Part shown: in pieces, positions 24,818-32,592 of the stretch
Layout: the number at the start of each line of letters is the position of its first letter
Position numbering within the stretch: the stretch's first letter is position 1
Notes under the pieces: generated by a model
The model's input: only the letters and a program-made list of their open reading frames with translations
Database searches by the model: none
What the model was told of the DNA's origin: nothing
Position numbers and translations under genes: made by a program
Assembly (NCBI RefSeq): GCF_021698975.1
Contig: NZ_SSXA01000020.1
Location: forward strand, 1 to 50,310
Length of the DNA: 50,310 bases
Direction: 5' to 3'
Source of the DNA: Blastococcus sp. KM273128
Lineage (GTDB): Bacteria > Actinomycetota > Actinomycetes > Mycobacteriales > Geodermatophilaceae

Positions 24818-26481
24818 CCACCTCCCCCTCCGGCCCCGTCCTCCCCGAGCCCCTGGACGTCGTCGTCGTCGGCGCCGGCCACAACGGCCTCGTCGCCGCC
24901 TGCTACCTGGCCCGGGAGGGCCTCTCGGTGGAGGTCGTCGAGGCCGACGACGTCCTGGGCGGGGCGGTCTCCACCGTGGAGCGCTGGCCCGGCGTGCGCG
25001 TGGACCGCGGGTCGAGCGCGCACGTGATCGTCCGGCACAGCGGCATCGTCGAGGAGCTCGCGCTCGCCGAGCACGGCCTCCGCTACATCGACTGCGACCC
25101 GTGGGGCTTCGCGCCCGCGCTCTCCCCCGGCGACCCGGGCCCCGACGGCCGGCCGCTGGTCCTCTCCGTCGACCTGGACGCCACCTGCGCGTCCATCGCG
25201 GCCGCGTGCGGCCCGGACGACGCCGCCGCCTACCGCCGCTTCGTCGAGGTGTGGGGCCCGCGCAGCCGTGCCGTCGTCGCGTCGTTCGGCCGGGCGCCGT
25301 CGGCCGGCGGGCTGCTCCGCTCCTTCTGGCCGCTGGGCGCGCCCGCCGACGGGCGGCCCCGCACCCCGGGCGGCGAGCTCGCCGTGGACTTCCTCGGCTC
25401 CGGCGACGCGCTGCTGGACAAGTGGTTCACCAGCGAGCGGCTCAAGGCGGCGCTGGCCTGGTTCGGCGCGCAGTCCGGCCCGCCGATGTCCGAGCCCGGC
25501 ACCGCCGCGATGGTCGGCTGGGCGGCGCTCCTGCACGACGTCCCGCCGGGCCACCCGGTCGGCGGCTCCGGCGGCCTGACGCAGGCGCTGCGCCGGCGGC
25601 TGGAGCACGACGGCGGGCGGGTCGTGCTGGGCGACGGCGCCGCGCGGCTGCTGGTCGAGGACGGCCGGGTGACCGGCGTCGAGACCCGGTCCGGCCGGGT
25701 CGTGCGGGCGGCGTCGGTGGTGGCGGCCTGCCACATCGGTGTCACCCGGGAGCTGGCCGGGGAGGCCGCACCACCGGTCCTCGCCGATGCGGCGCCACCG
25801 GTCGGCAACGGCTTCGGGCTGGTCGTGCGGGCGCTGACCGACGCGCCGCCGTCCTACCCCGGCGCCGGCCCGGAGGCGCTGCAGGGCCTGCAGCTGCTGT
25901 GCACCGACCGCGCCCAGCTCGCCGCCGCCCACGGGGACTGGGGCGCCGGGCGCGTGCCCCGCGAGCCGGTGCCGCTGGCGATGTCGTTCTCCGCCAGCGA
26001 CGCGACGCTCGCCCCGCCCGGGCAGCACGTCGTCACCGTCTGGGGCCAGTGGTACCCCTACGCGCTCGCCGACGGCGGGGACTGGGACGCGCTGGCCGAC
26101 GCCGAGGCCCGCCGCCTGGTGGCCGCGGTCGACCGCTACGCCCCCGGCTTCGCGGCCTCGGTGCGGGAGACCTACGTGCAGACCCCGCTGGCCCTCGAGC
26201 GGGAGCTGTCGCTCCCCCGTGGCAACGTCATGCACGTGGAGATGGGCCTGGCCAGCATGTTCTCGCTGCGCCCCGCGCCGGGGCTGTCGGGCTACCGCGT
26301 GCCGGGGCTGGGCGGCCTCTACCTGGCCGGCGCCTCCACCCACCCCGGCGGCGGGGTCTCGGGCAACTCCGGGCGGACGGCGGCCCGCACGCTGCTGGCC
26401 GACCGCCGGGCGCTGCCCCGCGCCCGGGCGGCCGCCCGGCGGGTGCTGCGCCGGGTGCGCGGCGGGGCGGGGCGCTCGTGA
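24814..26481 (+). CDS. CrtO-like FAD-dependent carotenoid oxidoreductase/ketolase
   Basis: 555-aa flavoprotein. The Rossmann dinucleotide motif is VVVVGAGHNGLVAACYLAREG with the following acidic residue in VEVVEADDVLGG. The C-terminal FAD motif is PGLGGLYLAGASTHPGGGVSGNSG (in pieces). Those features and length match CrtO/CrtD-like phytoene-dehydrogenase relatives; CrtO adds a 4-keto group in Deinococcus. Other options are a carotenoid 3,4-desaturase or a generic amine-oxidase-like enzyme. The GTG start overlaps the GNAT stop, and its stop overlaps the CruF-like gene, which supports the carotenoid role. Confidence 0.82.
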   Translation: MTTSPSGPVLPEPLDVVVVGAGHNGLVAACYLAREGLSVEVVEADDVLGGAVSTVERWPGVRVDRGSSAHVIVRHSGIVEELALAEHGLRYIDCDPWGFAPALSPGDPGPDGRPLVLSVDLDATCASIAAACGPDDAAAYRRFVEVWGPRSRAVVASFGRAPSAGGLLRSFWPLGAPADGRPRTPGGELAVDFLGSGDALLDKWFTSERLKAALAWFGAQSGPPMSEPGTAAMVGWAALLHDVPPGHPVGGSGGLTQALRRRLEHDGGRVVLGDGAARLLVEDGRVTGVETRSGRVVRAASVVAACHIGVTRELAGEAAPPVLADAAPPVGNGFGLVVRALTDAPPSYPGAGPEALQGLQLLCTDRAQLAAAHGDWGAGRVPREPVPLAMSFSASDATLAPPGQHVVTVWGQWYPYALADGGDWDALADAEARRLVAAVDRYAPGFAASVRETYVQTPLALERELSLPRGNVMHVEMGLASMFSLRPAPGLSGYRVPGLGGLYLAGASTHPGGGVSGNSGRTAARTLLADRRALPRARAAARRVLRRVRGGAGRS

Positions 26482-27287
26482 CGACGACGGCACCGGCCCC
26501 CGCGCCCACCGCCGTGCGCGTGGTCCCCTGGGCCCTGACCGCGGCGCTGGTCGCGACGGCCATCGCCTACCCGCTGGCCTCCGGCTCGACCCGGGACGCC
26601 GTCTCCTGGGGCATCGTGCTGCTGGGCTCGGCGCTGTCGGTCGCCCACGCGGGGCTCAGCCGCGGCGCCCGCACCGGCGCGGGTGTGCTCGTGCTGGTCG
26701 CGCTGGTCTCGATCGCCTTCGAGTCCGTGGGGGTGGCGACGGGGTTCCCCTACGGCTCCTACACCTACAGCGACGTGCTCGGCCCCACCCTGCTCGGCGT
26801 GCCGTTCCTGGTGCCGCTGGCCTGGCTGATGATGGCCTGGCCCAGCTGGCTGCTCGGCGAGGTGCTGGCCCGGCCGGTGCGCGCCGACCGCCGCCGCCCC
26901 GCGCGGATCGCCTGGGCCGCGGCGGTGTTCGCGGCGTGGGACGTCGTCCTCGACCCGCAGCTGGTGCAGGCCGGCTACTGGACGTGGGAGAACCCGAGCC
27001 CCGGCCTGCCGGGGATCGACACCGTGCCCCTGACCAACCTGGCCGGCTGGCTGCTGGCCGGGCTGGTGCTCATGACGCTGATGGACCTGCTGGTCGAGCG
27101 CGCCGGCCGCGCCCCGCGCACCGGCCCGGGCGCGCCGCTGTTCGCGCTGGCCTGGATGACGCTCGGTGGTGCGCTGGCGCACGCCGGCTGGCTGGGCCTG
27201 CCCGGGTCGGCGGCCTGGGGGGCCGGGCTGGGGGCGGCGGTGCTGGCCGTCCTCGCGGTGCAGCACCGGCGCGCGGGCCGACGGTGA
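26478..27287 (+). CDS. cruF: CruF-like carotenoid 1',2'-hydratase (carotenoid biosynthesis membrane protein, DUF422)
   Basis: 269-aa integral membrane protein with about seven hydrophobic helices. Hallmarks of the CruF/bisanhydrobacterioruberin-hydratase family are FESVGVATGFPYGSYTYSD, LGVPFLVPLAWLMMAWPS, AAWDVVLDPQLVQAGYWTW and a loop GLPGIDTVPLTNLAGW. It adds water across the psi end of an acyclic carotenoid. GTG 26478 and the stop both lie in GTGA overlaps. The gene symbol is by homology to family features only. Confidence 0.83.
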   Translation: MTTTAPAPAPTAVRVVPWALTAALVATAIAYPLASGSTRDAVSWGIVLLGSALSVAHAGLSRGARTGAGVLVLVALVSIAFESVGVATGFPYGSYTYSDVLGPTLLGVPFLVPLAWLMMAWPSWLLGEVLARPVRADRRRPARIAWAAAVFAAWDVVLDPQLVQAGYWTWENPSPGLPGIDTVPLTNLAGWLLAGLVLMTLMDLLVERAGRAPRTGPGAPLFALAWMTLGGALAHAGWLGLPGSAAWGAGLGAAVLAVLAVQHRRAGRR

Positions 27288-28423
27288 GCGGGCGCCTGCT
27301 CCGCGCGCTGGCGGGCATCTCGGTCGCCGGTGCCGCGCACGCCACGCTGAACGCCGCGCTGCTGCGCCGCCCCCCGGCCGACCCGCCGCCGGTGACCCGC
27401 GCGGTCACGGTGGTGCTGCCGGTGCGCGACGAGGCCGACCAGGTCGCCGGCTGCCTGGAGGCGCTGCTCGACCAGCGCGGGCTGGCGCGGCTGCGGGTCG
27501 TCGTCGTCGACGACGGCTCCACCGACGGCACCGCCGAGGTCGTGCGGGCCGTGGCCGACCCGCGGGTGAAATTCGTGACCGCGCCGCCGCTACCGGCCGG
27601 GTGGCTGGGCAAGCCGCACGCCTGCGCCGTGGGGGCCGCCTCGGCCGATGCCGCCGCCGAGGTGCTGGTGTTCGTCGACGCCGACGTCCGCCTCTTCCCC
27701 GACGCGGTCGCGGCCGCCGTCGCGGTGCTCGACGAGCACCGGCTGGACCTGGTCTCCCCGTGGCCGCGGCCGCTCGCGGTCGGCGCCGCCGAGCGCCTCG
27801 TGCAGCCGCTGGCCCCGTGGCTGTGGACGACGACGCTGCCGCTCCGGCTGGCCGAGCGCTCGCCGCGGCCGTCGCTGGCCGCCGCGAACGGCCAGTTCCT
27901 CGTGGTGCGCCGCGGCGCCTACGAGCGGGCGGGCGGCCACGCGGCGGTGCGCGGCGAGGTGCTGGAGGACATCGCCCTGCTGCGGGCGGTCAAGCGCGCC
28001 GGCGGCCGGGGCGTGCCGATCGACGGCTCCCGCCTCGCCGCCTGCCGGATGTACGAGGGCTGGGCCGCGGTCCGCGACGGCTACGCGAAGTCGCTGTGGG
28101 CCTCCGTGGGCGGGACGCCGGCCGGTGCGCTGGCCGCCTCGGCCGCGCTCACCGCCGTCTACGTCGTCCCACCGGTGGCCGCCGCCCGCGGGTCGCGCGC
28201 CGGGCTGGTGGGCTACCTGGCCGGGGTGGCCGGCCGGGTGGCCAGCGCGCGGGTCAGCGGCGGCCGGGCCTGGCCCGACGCGCTGGCCCACCCGGTGTCG
28301 GTGCTGGCCCTGGACGCGCTGGTGCTGCGCTCGGTGCGGGGACGGCGGCGGGGCACGCTGCGGTGGCGCGGCCGACCCGTCGACGCGACCCGGCCGCCGG
28401 CGTCGGAGACGATGGCCCCGTGA
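27284..28423 (+). CDS. Family 2 glycosyltransferase, probably carotenoid glycosyltransferase (CruG-like)
   Basis: 379-aa glycosyltransferase. The N-terminal helix is followed by the GT-A motifs VVLPVRDEADQVAGCLEALL, VVVVDDGSTDGTAEVV, the metal-binding FVDADVRLF (DxD) and EVLEDIALLRAVKRAGGR; two hydrophobic stretches lie near the C-terminus. Placed directly after a CruF-like hydratase, it resembles CruG, which glycosylates the 2'-hydroxyl created after hydration. Alternative: transfer to another lipid. Both ends are GTGA overlaps. Confidence 0.84.
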   Translation: MSGRLLRALAGISVAGAAHATLNAALLRRPPADPPPVTRAVTVVLPVRDEADQVAGCLEALLDQRGLARLRVVVVDDGSTDGTAEVVRAVADPRVKFVTAPPLPAGWLGKPHACAVGAASADAAAEVLVFVDADVRLFPDAVAAAVAVLDEHRLDLVSPWPRPLAVGAAERLVQPLAPWLWTTTLPLRLAERSPRPSLAAANGQFLVVRRGAYERAGGHAAVRGEVLEDIALLRAVKRAGGRGVPIDGSRLAACRMYEGWAAVRDGYAKSLWASVGGTPAGALAASAALTAVYVVPPVAAARGSRAGLVGYLAGVAGRVASARVSGGRAWPDALAHPVSVLALDALVLRSVRGRRRGTLRWRGRPVDATRPPASETMAP

Positions 28424-29094
28424 CCTCCGCCGAGCAGCAGCGCCCGCGCACCTCGTTCGACCCCGCCGCGATGGACGCCGGCGCCTTCTACCGGGTCCTC
28501 AACAGCGTCGTCGTCCCCCGCCCGATCGCGTGGGTGTGCAGCCGCTCCGCCGACGGGGTGCACAACCTGGCCCCGCACTCCTTCTACACCGTCGCCTGCG
28601 TCGACCCGCCGATCGTCCAGTTCACCTCCGTGGGGCGGAAGGACTCGCTGCGCAACGTGGAGGCGACCGGTGAGTTCACCGTGAACCTCACGCCCGAGCC
28701 GCTCTTCGAGCAGGTCAACGCCACCGCCACCGACTTCCCGCCGCACACCAGCGAGGCCGAGCAGGCCGGGGTGCGGCTGGAGCCGGCCGACACGGTGCAG
28801 GCGATGCGGGTGGCGGAGTCGCCCGTCTCGATCGAGTGCGTCCTGCACGCCACCCTGCGGCTCGGCGACAGCACCGTCGTCCTCGGCCGGGTGCAGCACA
28901 TCAGCGCCTGGTCCGAGGCCGTGCGGGACGGGCGGCCGCGGATCGAGCACCTGCAGCCGCTGGCCCGGCTGGGCGGCAACGAGTGGGCGACGATCGGCGA
29001 GGTGCGCGAGATCGCCCGCATCCCGCACCGGACGTGGACCGCGGACCCGTCGATCGGGGAGTCGCTCCGCCGCCGCGACGACCAGGAGGGCTGA
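28420..29094 (+). CDS. Flavin reductase family protein (FMN-binding split barrel)
   Basis: 224-aa FMN-binding protein with VVVPRPIAWVCSRSADGVHNLAPHSFYTVACVDPP (in pieces), KDSLRNVEATGEFTVNL and VLGRVQHIS, the standard order of this family. Its proteins reduce flavin or act as oxidoreductases. It is the last gene of the operon that includes the CrtO-like flavoprotein, so supplying reduced flavin is conceivable but unproven. The GTG start overlaps the glycosyltransferase stop; it is convergent with adoK 9 bp away. Confidence 0.88.
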   Translation: MTSAEQQRPRTSFDPAAMDAGAFYRVLNSVVVPRPIAWVCSRSADGVHNLAPHSFYTVACVDPPIVQFTSVGRKDSLRNVEATGEFTVNLTPEPLFEQVNATATDFPPHTSEAEQAGVRLEPADTVQAMRVAESPVSIECVLHATLRLGDSTVVLGRVQHISAWSEAVRDGRPRIEHLQPLARLGGNEWATIGEVREIARIPHRTWTADPSIGESLRRRDDQEG

Positions 29095-29110
29095 CCCCGG
29101 CGGTCAGCCC
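29088..29110. terminator. Compact bidirectional hairpin containing both stop codons
   Basis: 9-bp perfect stem (29088-29096 with 29102-29110) and a 5-nt loop. The flavin-reductase TGA (29092-29094) and the adoK stop (29104-29106 on the minus strand) lie inside opposite arms, so one hairpin serves both convergent genes. Confidence 0.6.
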
Positions 29111-30081
29111 GGCAGGTGGGCGGCGACCTCGTCCGCGGCCTCGGCGCCGAACGCCGCGGCGAAGCGCTGCAGGAAGCTCTGCCGCGGGAGGTCGTACTCC
29201 TGGGTGCCGATCACCTCGACCGCGGCGGTGGCGACGGCGGAGCCCAGCTGCGTGGCCCGCTCCAGCCCCAGGCCCCAGGTGCGGCCGGCGATGAACCCGG
29301 CGCGCAGCGCGTCACCGCCACCGGTGGGCTCCACCGGCTTGGTCTCGGGTACCGCGATCACCGACAGCGGCTCCTCGCCCTCCCGCCGCACCAGCACGCC
29401 GTCGGCGGCCCGGGTCGTCACCCAGGTGCCCACCCGGGCCAGCACCTCGTCGGCCGTCCAGCCGGTCTTCTGCAGCAGCAGCGCCGACTCGTACTCGTTG
29501 GTGAACAGCACCTCCGCGCCGTGCACCAGCTCGCGGATCATCTCGCCGTCGGCCCAGGCCAGCTGCTGGCTGGGGTCGGCCGCGAAGGGGTAGCCCCGCT
29601 GCCGGCACTCCTGCGTGTGCCGCACCATGGCGGTCGGGTCGTTGGGGCCCACGACGACCAGGTCCGGGCCGCCGACCCGCTCCACGACCGGCGCCAGCTC
29701 GATCTGCGCGGCCTCGGCCATCGCCCCCGAGTAGAACGACGCGATCTGGTTGTTCGCCTCGTCGGTGGTGCAGACGAAGCGGGCGGTGTGCTTGAGCTCC
29801 GACCAGTGCACGCTGCCGGTGTCGACGCCGTGGCGCGACAGCCAAGCCTCGTAGTCGGCGAAGTCGCTGCCGACCGCCCCGACCAGCACGGGCGCCAGGC
29901 CCAGGAGCCCCAGCCCGTAGGCCATGTTCGCCCCCGCACCCCCGCGGTGCTGGACGAGGTCGTCGACGAGGAAGGAGAGGGAGACGTTCTCCATCTGCCC
30001 CTCGACGAACTGCTCGGTGAAGCGGCCGGGGAAGGTCATCAGGTGGTCGGTGGCGATGGAACCGGTGACGACGACGGGCAC
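29104..30081 (-). CDS. adoK: Adenosine kinase (PfkB/ribokinase family)
   Basis: 325-aa PfkB sugar kinase. It opens PVVVTGSIATDHLMTFPGRF and has VDDLVQHRGGAGANMAYGLG, then AADPSQQLAW, FTNEYESALLLQKTGW and the anion hole/catalytic Asp in PTGGGDALRAGF. This pattern, including the first 20 residues and FADYEAWLSRHGV, closely matches my recollection of M. tuberculosis AdoK (Rv2202c), which phosphorylates adenosine to AMP. The usual TGAGDAF/TGVGDAF motif reads TGGGDAL, retaining the Asp. The GTG at 30081 has GGAGGAG upstream. Confidence 0.9.
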   Translation of the reverse strand: MPVVVTGSIATDHLMTFPGRFTEQFVEGQMENVSLSFLVDDLVQHRGGAGANMAYGLGLLGLAPVLVGAVGSDFADYEAWLSRHGVDTGSVHWSELKHTARFVCTTDEANNQIASFYSGAMAEAAQIELAPVVERVGGPDLVVVGPNDPTAMVRHTQECRQRGYPFAADPSQQLAWADGEMIRELVHGAEVLFTNEYESALLLQKTGWTADEVLARVGTWVTTRAADGVLVRREGEEPLSVIAVPETKPVEPTGGGDALRAGFIAGRTWGLGLERATQLGSAVATAAVEVIGTQEYDLPRQSFLQRFAAAFGAEAADEVAAHLPG

Positions 30082-30219
30082 GGGAGGCGCTCCTCCGGGT
30101 CGGGCTGCCTCGGGCCGCTGCGCCGCGGGGGACCGGGCGGGAAACGGGAGAACAACGGTGGGGATCGGGCACCGCACACCCTAGGGGCAGCGGCCGGGCA
30201 CCGCCGTCGGAGAGCCGGG

Positions 30220-30918
30220 TCAGCCCGACGGCGGGAGCCCGCCCTCGCCCGGGCCGGCGAGCTCGGCCCCCAGCCAGCGGCCCAGCTGCAGCGTGCCGAC
30301 GGCGCCGAGGAGCACCCCGGCGGCGGCGCCGGCGGTGACCGAGAGGACCGCGCCGTCGACCCCCGCCACCTCCAGGCCGCTCACCACCCCGGCCCCGCCC
30401 AGCGTGAGGCCGGCCATCGCCACCCGGGTCGGCCGCTCCCAGAGCGAGATCGGGCCGGTCCGGTGCACCCCGGCCTGCCCGGCGCGGGCGCGCAGGTAAT
30501 CCGGCAGCCAGCACAGCGCGCCGAACGCGACCGCGAGCCAGCCCGGCGCCCCGGCCACCCACAGCGCCGCCGCGTAGGCGACCTCGGTCAGCCGGTCGAC
30601 CACCGAGTCGAGGACGAACCCGCGCTGCGAGGCGCGCCCGGTGCCGATCGCCAGCGCGCCGTCGAGGCTGTCCAGCAGGCCCGACAGCCCGACCAGCACC
30701 CCGGCCAGGAGCAGCCAGGCGCCGCCCGCCGCGGCCGGGGGCACGGCCGCGGCCGCGACCACCACGCCGGAGGCGGTCGCGACCGCCGGGGGCAGCGCGG
30801 CCAGGGGCCGGGCGAGCCCGTGCGCGATGGTCAGCCAGCCCCGCACGAGGGGGGCCGACGTGTCGGCGCCGCCGTGCCAGCGCGACCAGGCCTCGAGGTA
30901 CTCCTCCCGGCTGAGCAC
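30220..30918 (-). CDS. CDP-alcohol phosphatidyltransferase family protein
   Basis: 232-aa membrane enzyme with about six helices. The family motif D-x2-D-G-x2-A-R-x8-G-x3-D-x3-D is present as DSLDGALAI followed after 8 residues by GFVLDSVVD, with all four Asp conserved but the Arg replaced by Ile. It would transfer a phosphoalcohol from a CDP-diacylglycerol-type donor; the acceptor is unknown. The GTG at 30918 is favoured by GGAGGAGG 8 nt upstream over further-upstream starts. Confidence 0.85.
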   Translation of the reverse strand: MLSREEYLEAWSRWHGGADTSAPLVRGWLTIAHGLARPLAALPPAVATASGVVVAAAAVPPAAAGGAWLLLAGVLVGLSGLLDSLDGALAIGTGRASQRGFVLDSVVDRLTEVAYAAALWVAGAPGWLAVAFGALCWLPDYLRARAGQAGVHRTGPISLWERPTRVAMAGLTLGGAGVVSGLEVAGVDGAVLSVTAGAAAGVLLGAVGTLQLGRWLGAELAGPGEGGLPPSG

Positions 30919-30985
30919 GGCGCCCTCCTCCCCCGGCCCGGCGCCGTCCGGTGACGCCGGCTCCTGCACCAGGGACAGTAGGTGA

Positions 30986-31786
30986 GTGCTCGCCGGTCTC
31001 TCCCCCGCCCGCCGCCGTCTCGTCGTCGCGGTGCTCGCCCTGGTCACCGCCGCGGTCGTCGCCGTCGGTGTGCTGCTGGCCACCGGCGGCACGGACGCCG
31101 AGGGCCCCGGCCCGCAGGCGCGCCCGGGACCGGTGCTGCTGGTCCCCGGCTACGGCGGGGGGACGACGTCGCTGCGCGCGCTGGCCGACCGGCTGCAGCA
31201 GGCCGGGCGCGACGCCACCGTGGTGCCGCTGCCCGGCGACGGGAGGGGTGACCTGGGTGAGGCGGCCGCCGCGCTCGACGACGCCGCCCGCGCGGCCCTG
31301 GCGCGCACCGGCGAGGAGAGCGTGGACGTCGTCGGCTACTCGGCCGGCGGGGTGATCGCCCGGCTGTGGGTGGCCGACGGCGGCGCGGGGGTGGCCCGCC
31401 GGGTGGTGACCCTGGGCTCGCCGCACCACGGCACCGGCCTGGCCGACCTGGCCGGGCGGATCGCGCCGGAGTCCTGCCCCGAGGGCTGCCGGCAGCTGGC
31501 CAGCGACAGCCCCGTCCTGGCCCGGCTCAACGCGGGCGACGAGACGCCGGACGGGGTGGGCTGGGTGTCGGTGTGGACGACGCTGGACCGCACGGTGACC
31601 CCGCCGGACTCGGCGCGGCTGGACGGCGCGCTCAACCTGGCCGTGCAGGAGGTGTGCGCGGACAGCCGCGTCGGGCACGGGCAGCTGCCCGGCGACCCGC
31701 TGGTGCAGGCGATCGTGCTCGAGCAGCTCGGGCCCGAGGACCCGGTGGCGCTGGGCACCGCCGACTGCGCCCGCCTCGGCGGCTAG
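30986..31786 (+). CDS. Secreted or membrane-anchored lipase/alpha-beta hydrolase
   Basis: 266-aa protein. An Arg-rich N-terminus and the helix LVVAVLALVTAAVVAVGVLL form a signal anchor, then a Gly-rich linker. The hydrolase domain shows LLVPGYGGGTTSL, the nucleophile elbow VVGYSAGGVIARL, GSPHHGTGLADL and a conserved Cys pair (SCPEGC). This is the pattern of class I.7/LipA-like esterases. GTG 30986 has only a weak AGGTGA upstream. It is convergent with the ABC permease gene; both stop codons share one CTAG. Confidence 0.87.
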   Translation: MLAGLSPARRRLVVAVLALVTAAVVAVGVLLATGGTDAEGPGPQARPGPVLLVPGYGGGTTSLRALADRLQQAGRDATVVPLPGDGRGDLGEAAAALDDAARAALARTGEESVDVVGYSAGGVIARLWVADGGAGVARRVVTLGSPHHGTGLADLAGRIAPESCPEGCRQLASDSPVLARLNAGDETPDGVGWVSVWTTLDRTVTPPDSARLDGALNLAVQEVCADSRVGHGQLPGDPLVQAIVLEQLGPEDPVALGTADCARLGG

Positions 31787-32592
31787 CTGGTGACGTCCTT
31801 GGTGGTGAAGTTGGCCCAGGCGGCGGCCAGCAGCACGCCCACGTAGACCGCCTGCAGCGCCAGCCCCCGGGTGATGTCCCGCCAGAGGATCGGGTCTCGG
31901 AACAGGTCGACGAAGGCCAGCCAGTAGCGGGTCGGCAGGTAGGGCGCGATCGGCGAGGCGGCGTCGAGGGTGAACAGCAGCGACGAGGTGACCAGCACCG
32001 CCAGCGCGCCCATCGTGGCGCCCAGCGGCGAGTCGGTGAGCGTCGAGAAGAACAGCGCGAACGCCGCGACGCCGAGCATCGACACCCCGACGTAGCCCAC
32101 GGCGAGCACGGTGCGGACGGCGAGCTCCTCCGCGGTGAGCGAGGTGCCCGACACCGACGTCCCCGCCCCCGGCCGCGCCTCGAACAGCGTCGTCCCGACC
32201 AGGTAGCCGACGGCGGCGACCACCACCACGGTGACCAGCACGAACGCGAGCACCGCCACGAGCTTGGCGACCAGCAGCCGGGTCCGCCCCGCGGGCCGGG
32301 CCAGCAGGTAGCGCAGCGTGCCCGCCTGCGCCTCGCCGGCCACGGAGTCACCGGCGACCACCGCCACCGCGATGGGCAGGAAGAGCGGCAGCACGATGGC
32401 CAGCGCGGCCAGCGGGTACAGCGCGCCGTTGGTGAGGACGGCGGAGAGGAACGGCGGCCCCTCCCCCGGCCGCGGTGCCAGGTCGGTGAGCACGAGCAGC
32501 ACCGCCACGAGCACCGGAAGCGCGTTGAGGACGGCGATGATCGCCCAGGTGCGGGGCCGCCGGAACAGCTTGCGCAGCTCGACGGCGATCAC
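31783..32592 (-). CDS. ABC transporter permease (ABC-2 type)
   Basis: 269-aa integral membrane protein with about six helices, beginning MIAVELRKLFRRPRTWAII, typical of ABC-2 permeases. AGDSVAGEAQAGTLRYLLARP is the characteristic loop before the second helix group. It is the last gene of a three-gene unit (LolA-like protein, ATPase, permease), with its GTG overlapping the ATPase stop as GTGA. Probably exports a hydrophobic molecule or protein; substrate unknown. Confidence 0.9.
   Translation of the reverse strand: MIAVELRKLFRRPRTWAIIAVLNALPVLVAVLLVLTDLAPRPGEGPPFLSAVLTNGALYPLAALAIVLPLFLPIAVAVVAGDSVAGEAQAGTLRYLLARPAGRTRLLVAKLVAVLAFVLVTVVVVAAVGYLVGTTLFEARPGAGTSVSGTSLTAEELAVRTVLAVGYVGVSMLGVAAFALFFSTLTDSPLGATMGALAVLVTSSLLFTLDAASPIAPYLPTRYWLAFVDLFRDPILWRDITRGLALQAVYVGVLLAAAWANFTTKDVTS

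Noticed and set aside
30203..30232. Hairpin GCCGTCGG/CCGACGGC at the end of the CDP-alcohol phosphatidyltransferase gene
   Set aside because: Only 8 bp with a 14-nt loop and overlapping the stop codon; too weak to call as a terminator.
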